This document shows, piece by piece, positions 6,508-9,103 of a stretch of 9,103 nucleotides of DNA. The position numbers were made by a program, and so were the translations under genes. Source of the stretch: Caldifarciminota bacterium (GTDB taxonomy: Bacteria > Hydrothermota > Tepidihabitantia > Tepidihabitantales > Tepidihabitantaceae); contig CAIVTL010000106.1 in the NCBI GenBank assembly GCA_903908785.1, forward strand, positions 1-9,103, written 5' to 3'. The notes below the pieces were generated by a model that had not been told where the DNA came from, did no database searches, and worked only from the letters and a program-made list of their open reading frames with translations. Numbering within the stretch: position 1 is the first letter of the stretch; the number at the start of each line of letters is the position of its first letter.

Positions 6508-6879
6508 CGGCGCAAGCGGTGCGCCAACGTTGAAGACGTCGGACCGAATGGCCTGCAAGACGGCCTGTACGAGGCCTCTTGCAACCCATTTCGCCACCAG
6601 GACCGCTACCGCTTGGGCCAGGGACTCGCCGGAGATTTCCCTCCGGGTCAGAGCCCATACCTCGCGGCCGAAGCAGAGATAGAACGGATACTGGATGGTC
6701 GGCACGCCCGACGCGTCGCAAGTCTGCCTGACCTGCAGCTCCATCGCGGCCAGCAAGGGCGTCACGGCGTTGATGTGTTCGAGCATCTTCGCCCGCTTCG
6801 CGGTGAGCATCGCGGCAATGCGTACGATGTCGTACTTCGTGTCCCAGTTCTCGGTTCGTTTCGTCGGATCAGTAGGCAT
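6505..6879 (-). CDS. Small protein of 124 residues, member 1 of a three-member unknown family
   Basis: I do not recognise the family. The protein is soluble, with no membrane segment, and probably helical. A charged N-terminus (MPTDPTKRTENWDTKYD) leads into two likely helices (residues 15-53), then the family core. Gly58-Val59, Pro65, Tyr67, Phe70, Trp98 and Arg101-Gly102-Leu103 fall at the same spacing as in the 140-residue protein at 8093-8515, and within one residue of the 98-residue protein at 8529-8825. FGREV followed by RR (residues 70-80) is shared especially with the latter. The ATG at 6879 is chosen because AAGGAGGTGA lies just upstream, overlapping the alternative GTG at 6888. It is the first gene after the ECF-like promoter at 6984-7017, with a leader of about 100 bases containing a boxA-like motif. 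The 73-residue gene follows in the same unit. A role in the response governed by the neighbouring sigma factor is inferred from position and promoter only. Confidence 0.82.
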   Translation of the reverse strand: MPTDPTKRTENWDTKYDIVRIAAMLTAKRAKMLEHINAVTPLLAAMELQVRQTCDASGVPTIQYPFYLCFGREVWALTRREISGESLAQAVAVLVAKWVARGLVQAVLQAIRSDVFNVGAPLAP

Positions 6880-6884
6880 GGCAA

Positions 6885-6894
6885 TCACCTCCTT
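6885..6894 (-). promoter_or_regulatory. Near-perfect Shine-Dalgarno site of the 124-residue gene
   Basis: The minus strand reads AAGGAGGTGA, complementary to the usual 16S rRNA 3' end over its whole length, five bases before the ATG at 6879. It rules out the in-frame GTG at 6888 as the start. Confidence 0.85.
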
Positions 6895-6949
6895 CAGCCT
6901 GTGTTAGCGACGCCGGTCTCACATTCGCTGCCTTTGTGTCCGGTTCTCC

Positions 6950-6964
6950 AAATTGTCAAAGAGC
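6950..6964 (-). promoter_or_regulatory. boxA-like antitermination motif in the leader
   Basis: The minus strand reads GCTCTTTGACAATTT, which differs from the core of the E. coli rRNA boxA (GCTCTTTAACAATTT) at one base. It falls about 13 bases after the expected start from the ECF-like promoter at 6984-7017, inside the untranslated leader, where boxA would act. BoxA binds NusB and S10. The TTGACA within it could mimic a -35 box, but no -10 box lies at the right distance. Confidence 0.5.
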
Positions 6965-6983
6965 GCGGGTCTCTTTGTCTTCG

Positions 6984-7017
6984 CCTACTGATACGCTGTT
7001 TCTCGAAAAAAGGTGCA
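6984..7017 (-). promoter_or_regulatory. ECF-type promoter, copy 1
   Basis: On the minus strand TGCACC (7017-7012), followed by a six-T tract, stands 16 bases from CGTATC (6995-6990), which continues as AGTAGG to 6984. The copy at 8959-8992 has the same two blocks at the same spacing, although the spacers differ. A -35 block ending in AACC/CACC before a T-tract, with a CGTA-type -10, is the usual form of ECF sigma promoters. It precedes the 124-residue gene by about 105 bases. Confidence 0.65.
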
Positions 7018-7047
7018 AGAAAACGGCCCGGCCGCGAGGGCCGGGCC
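7017..7047 (-). terminator. Rho-independent terminator after the sigma-partner gene
   Basis: A perfect 9-bp GC stem (ggcccggcc 7025-7033 with ggccgggcc 7039-7047) has a 5-base loop. On the minus strand it is followed by GTTTTCTTGCACC and six more T. It begins 18 bases beyond the stop of the 91-residue gene. The T-rich tail runs straight into the -35 block of the next promoter. Confidence 0.8.
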
Positions 7048-7065
7048 TGATGCAGAGACGGAACT

Positions 7066-7341
7066 CTATTTTCTCCTGATTCCGGCCTTGTGCTTCAAGT
7101 CAAGCAGCTTGCCCAGGTCCACATGCGGGTACTTGTGCTTGAACTGCGTTATCTCGCAGTTGAGCATCAGCGCGGTCTCAAGTATCGGCCGCATCTTGGC
7201 ATCTGACTCCGGGCAGCGCTTCAGATACACCTCCATGTCCGGGTTCTTGCGGGCCAGTAGTGCGTCGGAGTAGTCGCCGAGCATGTCCAGTTCGGCGTCG
7301 GTGAATTCAATGTCTTGTCCTTTCGGACGTTCATTCTCCAT
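7066..7341 (-). CDS. Sigma-associated small protein of 91 residues, possible sigma regulator
   Basis: The gene begins 27 bases after the sigma factor stop and has its own site (GGAGG, four bases before the ATG at 7341), so the two are translated from one mRNA. The protein is charged and soluble. Residues 14-66 (TDAELDMLGDYSDALLARKNPDMEVYLKRCPESDAKMRPILETALML, then NCEITQF) recall a short domain known from ECF sigma partners and Ser/Thr kinases of planctomycete-like bacteria: an acidic helix, x-x-P-D-x-x-x-Y/F-L-x-x-C/H-P, then R/L-x-P-x-L-E. A lysine-rich tail follows (KHKYPHVDLGKLLDLKHK). It lacks the HxxxCxxC zinc motif of classical anti-sigma factors and has no membrane segment. A cognate regulator of the sigma factor is likely from position and resemblance, but this is inferred. 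A terminator follows directly. Confidence 0.8.
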   Translation of the reverse strand: MENERPKGQDIEFTDAELDMLGDYSDALLARKNPDMEVYLKRCPESDAKMRPILETALMLNCEITQFKHKYPHVDLGKLLDLKHKAGIRRK

Positions 7342-7368
7342 AGTGCCTCCAGTCTGCGCCTCATGGCC

Positions 7369-7902
7369 CTACTGCCGCGCCATTTTCTCGCGCAGCATCA
7401 CGATTCCCCGCGCCTCGTGGAACTTAGCCGTTCTGAGGCATACGCCCAGTATCTTGGCGACCTCGCGCAGGGTATACCCGTCGTGGAAGTGCAGGCTCAT
7501 GACCTTGCTCTCCATCTCGGGCAGCTCGTCAACCGCGCTCCACACCGCCTCCTTCGCCGCCGCGGCCTCGTGCTCAACCGCCGGGTCGTCGCCGGACGGC
7601 CCGCCTTCCTCGGTTATCTGGTCAAGCGACCGCGTCCACACGCGCTTCTTGCGCAGGAACGAATGAGCGATGTTGTGGGAAATGGTGTACAGCCACGTGC
7701 ACACCGTACCTTGCGTCGTGTTGTACCGGGACTGCCTTTGCCAGGCCCGGAGAAACACGCAGTTGGCCAGGTCTCTCGCGTCTTCCGCGTTCCCGACCAT
7801 GTTATACAGCCAGTGATAGACGCGCTCGTAGAACTCGTCCCACAGCGCATCGATGTCCATCACGCCCCCGTCGTATCCCCCCGCTCGACCTGCGTTGTTC
7901 AT
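7369..7902 (-). CDS. ECF-type RNA polymerase sigma factor
   Basis: The product should direct RNA polymerase to a small set of promoters. The 177 residues carry only sigma regions 2 and 4. Region 2 spans about residues 16-88, with LWDEFYERVYHWLYNMVGNAEDARDLANCVFLRAW (2.1-2.2) and GTVCTWLYTISHNIAHSFLRKKR (2.3-2.4). An acidic, Ala-rich linker (89-118) follows. Region 4 (119-175) has DELPEMESKVMSLHFHDGYTLREVAKILGVCLRTAKFHEARGIVMLRE, where the second half is the -35-binding helix-turn-helix. The ATG at 7902 is preferred because GGAGGT lies five bases upstream; the frame stays open further upstream without a ribosome site. An internal ATG at 7860 would remove 14 residues of no clear domain. Two near-identical ECF-like promoters in the window are its natural target candidates. 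A 190-base gap separates it from the upstream small genes. Confidence 0.92.
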   Translation of the reverse strand: MNNAGRAGGYDGGVMDIDALWDEFYERVYHWLYNMVGNAEDARDLANCVFLRAWQRQSRYNTTQGTVCTWLYTISHNIAHSFLRKKRVWTRSLDQITEEGGPSGDDPAVEHEAAAAKEAVWSAVDELPEMESKVMSLHFHDGYTLREVAKILGVCLRTAKFHEARGIVMLREKMARQ

Positions 7903-7907
7903 CTCAT

Positions 7908-7913
7908 ACCTCC
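7908..7913 (-). promoter_or_regulatory. Shine-Dalgarno site of the sigma factor gene
   Basis: The minus strand reads GGAGGT, then ATGAG, then the ATG at 7902. This decides the start against the longer open frame reaching 8067. Confidence 0.8.
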
Positions 7914-8040
7914 GTATGAACGAAAGTCGCAGTTCTGCGGAACCTCCGGCGCGCGTAAGCCCCGGACCGGTCGAAAGCTCACTCACAGGACATCCGGCGA
8001 CATTGCTCCAGCCAGTCCGTTGACGGGCAGCGCGCGCCTC

Positions 8041-8111
8041 TATACCGGACGCCCTGATTAGTTCCACTTCAGTCCCAGTACAATTCTAAGCCCTATTCGA
8101 GCTTCATGCAA
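8041..8111 (-). promoter_or_regulatory. Candidate promoters for the sigma-partner pair
   Basis: The 190-base gap before the sigma gene (7903-8092) offers two weak candidates on the minus strand. One is sigma70-like: TTGCAT (8111-8106), 17 bases, TAGAAT (8088-8083), overlapping the end of the 140-residue gene. The other is ECF-like: TGGAAC (8066-8061), 14 bases, GGTATA (8046-8041), with spacing two bases shorter than the two strong ECF-like copies. Read-through from the upstream genes is equally possible. No hairpin terminator is visible in this gap. Confidence 0.35.
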
Positions 8112-8515
8112 GGGTCAGGGTCGGGCGCCAAAAGGTCCATGCCCAACACCTCGCGCGCCACCGCCAGCAGCACGTCGCGCCTCAAGCCGCGCCCCGTCCA
8201 CAGGTCTACCTGCACCCGGGCCTCGGCCCGCAGATGAAACTCGTTCCACAGCACGCGGTCGCGCTTCTTCACGGTCATGACGAAGTCGTAATAGTACGGG
8301 CGCATCGTCCCCGGCACTCCGAGCCCATCCAGGACTGCGGCCGTGTCGGCGCGCAACTGGTGCAGCCGGACCATGGCTACCGTGTAGTTCTCAGCCTGCG
8401 CCTCGACGTCGCCGTCGCGGCGGCAGGCACCGCGGCCCGCGACCAGCCGCAGCGCGTACTTCTTGCAGACCGATTCGGCCCGGTCCTGCCTCAGCTTCTT
8501 CAGACTGTCATCCAT
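8093..8515 (-). CDS. Small protein of 140 residues, member 2 of the unknown family
   Basis: I do not recognise the family. The N-terminal 35 residues are basic (KKLRQDRAESVCKKYALRLVAGRG), then a helical stretch (residues 40-64) leads into the core shared with the neighbours: Gly66-Val67, Pro73, Tyr75, Phe78, Trp106, Arg109-Gly110-Leu111. Thus PYYYDF and WTGRGL match PFYLCF and WVARGL of the 124-residue protein, with 27 residues between Phe and Trp in both. The tail is acidic and Pro-rich (LLAPDPDPCMKLE). There is no membrane segment or signal peptide. The ATG at 8515 has GGAGGTGTACG immediately before it. It begins 13 bases after the stop of the 98-residue gene, so both belong to one operon. 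The sigma gene follows 190 bases downstream. Function is unknown; control by the ECF-like promoter at 8959-8992 is inferred. Confidence 0.85.
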   Translation of the reverse strand: MDDSLKKLRQDRAESVCKKYALRLVAGRGACRRDGDVEAQAENYTVAMVRLHQLRADTAAVLDGLGVPGTMRPYYYDFVMTVKKRDRVLWNEFHLRAEARVQVDLWTGRGLRRDVLLAVAREVLGMDLLAPDPDPCMKLE

Positions 8516-8528
8516 CGTACACCTCCGT

Positions 8529-8825
8529 TTAGTTCGGCCATTCCGAAAGTTCGTTCCAGGCCCCGATGTCCCGCTGCAAGGCCTGGCCTATCAGCCACAT
8601 CTTGTGTCCATTCAGTCCGCGAATGAACCACTTCTCCACGATTCGCTTGGTTCGCGACGAGTAGTCCCCGCCGCGCGGGCGGCGCATCGTGATATCCAAC
8701 TCGCGGGCAAAGTTGAGGTAACACGGCCTCTCCTCGTCGCTTACGCCTGCCGCCTCGACTGCCCGGGCAATACGGACCGCGTGCGGACTCTCGTGCTCCG
8801 GCTGCTGCCTCTTTCTGCCTTTCAT
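8529..8825 (-). CDS. Small protein of 98 residues, member 3 of the unknown family
   Basis: This shortest member starts with a very basic segment (MKGRKRQQ), followed by a helix (HAVRIARAVEAAG) and the shared core: Gly27-Val28, Pro34, Tyr36, Phe39, Trp66, Arg69-Gly70-Leu71. FARELDITMRR (39-49) aligns with FGREVWALTRR of the 124-residue protein. The C-terminus has several Trp residues (WLIG, GAWNELSEWPN). There is no membrane segment. The ATG at 8825 has GGCAGGTGTACG before it, a weaker Shine-Dalgarno site than its neighbours but with the same AGGTGTACG context as the 140-residue gene. It is the first gene after the ECF-like promoter at 8959-8992, with a leader of about 125 bases that contains tandem repeats. 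Function is unknown. The spacing-conserved residues make it almost certainly a real, homologous protein. Confidence 0.85.
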   Translation of the reverse strand: MKGRKRQQPEHESPHAVRIARAVEAAGVSDEERPCYLNFARELDITMRRPRGGDYSSRTKRIVEKWFIRGLNGHKMWLIGQALQRDIGAWNELSEWPN

Positions 8826-8860
8826 CGTACACCTGCCTCTGTTCTCCTTTTCCTATCTCT

Positions 8861-8939
8861 CACTTGACCACTGGCCCACCGGTCCACTTGACCACTGGAC
8901 CACTAGTCCTCCTGACCTCTTGACCACTCGACCACCAGC
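8861..8939. repeat. 24-bp tandem repeat with a degenerate third copy
   Basis: Copies at 8861-8884 and 8885-8908 start with cacttgaccactgg and agree at 21 of 24 positions. A third, degenerate copy (cttgaccactcgaccacc) follows at about 8919-8936. The array occupies the untranslated leader of the 98-residue gene, between its ECF-like promoter and its start codon. Confidence 0.85.
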
Positions 8940-8958
8940 TTGTTTTCTCTGTTCCACA

Positions 8959-8992
8959 CCTACTGATACGCCTCCCGGCCGAAAAAGGTGCA
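8959..8992 (-). promoter_or_regulatory. ECF-type promoter, copy 2
   Basis: On the minus strand TGCACC (8992-8987), followed by a five-T tract, stands 16 bases from CGTATC (8970-8965), which continues as AGTAGG to 8959. It repeats the element at 6984-7017 in both blocks and in spacing, while most of the spacer differs (CGGCCGGGAGG here, CGAGAAACAG there). It lies about 135 bases before the 98-residue gene. Confidence 0.65.
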
Positions 8993-9006
8993 GGTTTTCA
9001 GGACTC

Positions 9007-9031
9007 CCCCACTCTGCCCCGACCTGTGGGG
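9007..9031 (-). other. Small hairpin upstream of ECF-type promoter copy 2
   Basis: A 6-bp stem (ccccac 9007-9012 with gtgggg 9026-9031, loop 13) lies 14 bases upstream of the -35 block. It parallels the hairpin just upstream of promoter copy 1, but the stem is short and the T-tract lies too far away for a standard terminator. Confidence 0.3.
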
Positions 9032-9039
9032 AGGACTAT

Positions 9040-9103
9040 CCTCTCCGCAGTCCTCTCCGCAGTCCTCTCCGCAGTCCTCCCCGCAGTCCTCTCCGCAGTC
9101 CTC
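9040..9103. repeat. 12-bp tandem repeat (cctctccgcagt), 5.3 copies to the window edge
   Basis: Units start at 9040, 9052, 9064, 9076 and 9088, with a partial copy to the last base. Only the fourth departs from the unit, by one base (cctccccgcagt). The array continues beyond the window, so its full length is unknown. The period is a multiple of three and the array is open in several frames, but I see no start codon, ribosome site or conserved protein to call it coding. Confidence 0.9.

Noticed and set aside
6950..6960. TTGACA within the boxA-like motif as a sigma70 -35 box
   Set aside because: No TATAAT-like hexamer lies 16 to 18 bases downstream.
6868..6992. Inverted repeat atcagtagg (6868-6876) and cctactgat (6984-6992)
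   Set aside because: One arm is the promoter -10 block, outside the expected transcript, and the other is the first codons of the 124-residue gene, so RNA pairing is not expected; probably chance.
7903..8067. Longer sigma factor starting at 8067
   Set aside because: No Shine-Dalgarno site precedes the upstream starts, the extra 55 residues match no sigma region, and GGAGGT lies at the right distance from the ATG at 7902.
8861..9103. CRISPR-like array
   Set aside because: The units are contiguous tandem copies of 24 and 12 bp without unique spacers, and no cas gene is present.

Overview
The window is a gene-dense, GC-rich bacterial segment in which every credible gene reads on the minus strand, so transcription runs from high to low coordinates. 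I see no rRNA, tRNA, CRISPR array, transposase or phage gene. The organism cannot be named from this sequence. The dense text-like tandem repeats between and inside genes, and a sigma factor with a short partner protein of a planctomycete-like kind, suggest an uncultured candidate phylum (WOR-3/Stahlbacteria or a similar group). That is a low-confidence inference.

Housekeeping half (1-6117). Read in transcription order, holA (DNA polymerase III delta subunit), leuS (leucyl-tRNA synthetase) and guaA (GMP synthase) probably form one unit. A separately promoted family-2 glycosyltransferase runs off the left edge. Two good sigma70-type promoters (TTGACA, 16 bp, then TATATT or TAAGAT) lie so close to the start codons of the glycosyltransferase and holA that their mRNAs should be leaderless or nearly so. 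LeuRS has two in-frame insertions made of repeat DNA and a degenerate KMSKS loop. HolA carries a four-cysteine C-terminal tail.

Accessory half (6137-9103). An ECF-type sigma factor and a 91-residue downstream partner are flanked by three small genes: 98 and 140 residues upstream, 124 residues downstream. These three products are divergent members of one family that I do not recognise. They share the spaced signature G-V-x(5)-P-x-Y-x(2)-F-x(26 or 27)-W-x(2)-R-G-L. A fourth small gene encodes a 73-residue protein with a hydrophobic N-terminus. The two small-protein units each begin with the same bipartite element, TGCACC-T-tract, exactly 16 bp, CGTATCAGTAGG, which has the architecture of an ECF sigma promoter. 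The downstream copy is fused to a rho-independent terminator and followed by a boxA-like antitermination motif. All six accessory genes have clear Shine-Dalgarno sites, unlike most of the housekeeping genes.

The best candidate for an undescribed system is this locus: an ECF sigma factor, its partner, and a regulon of paralogous small proteins driven by a shared promoter. The sequence supports its architecture; what it does is unknown.
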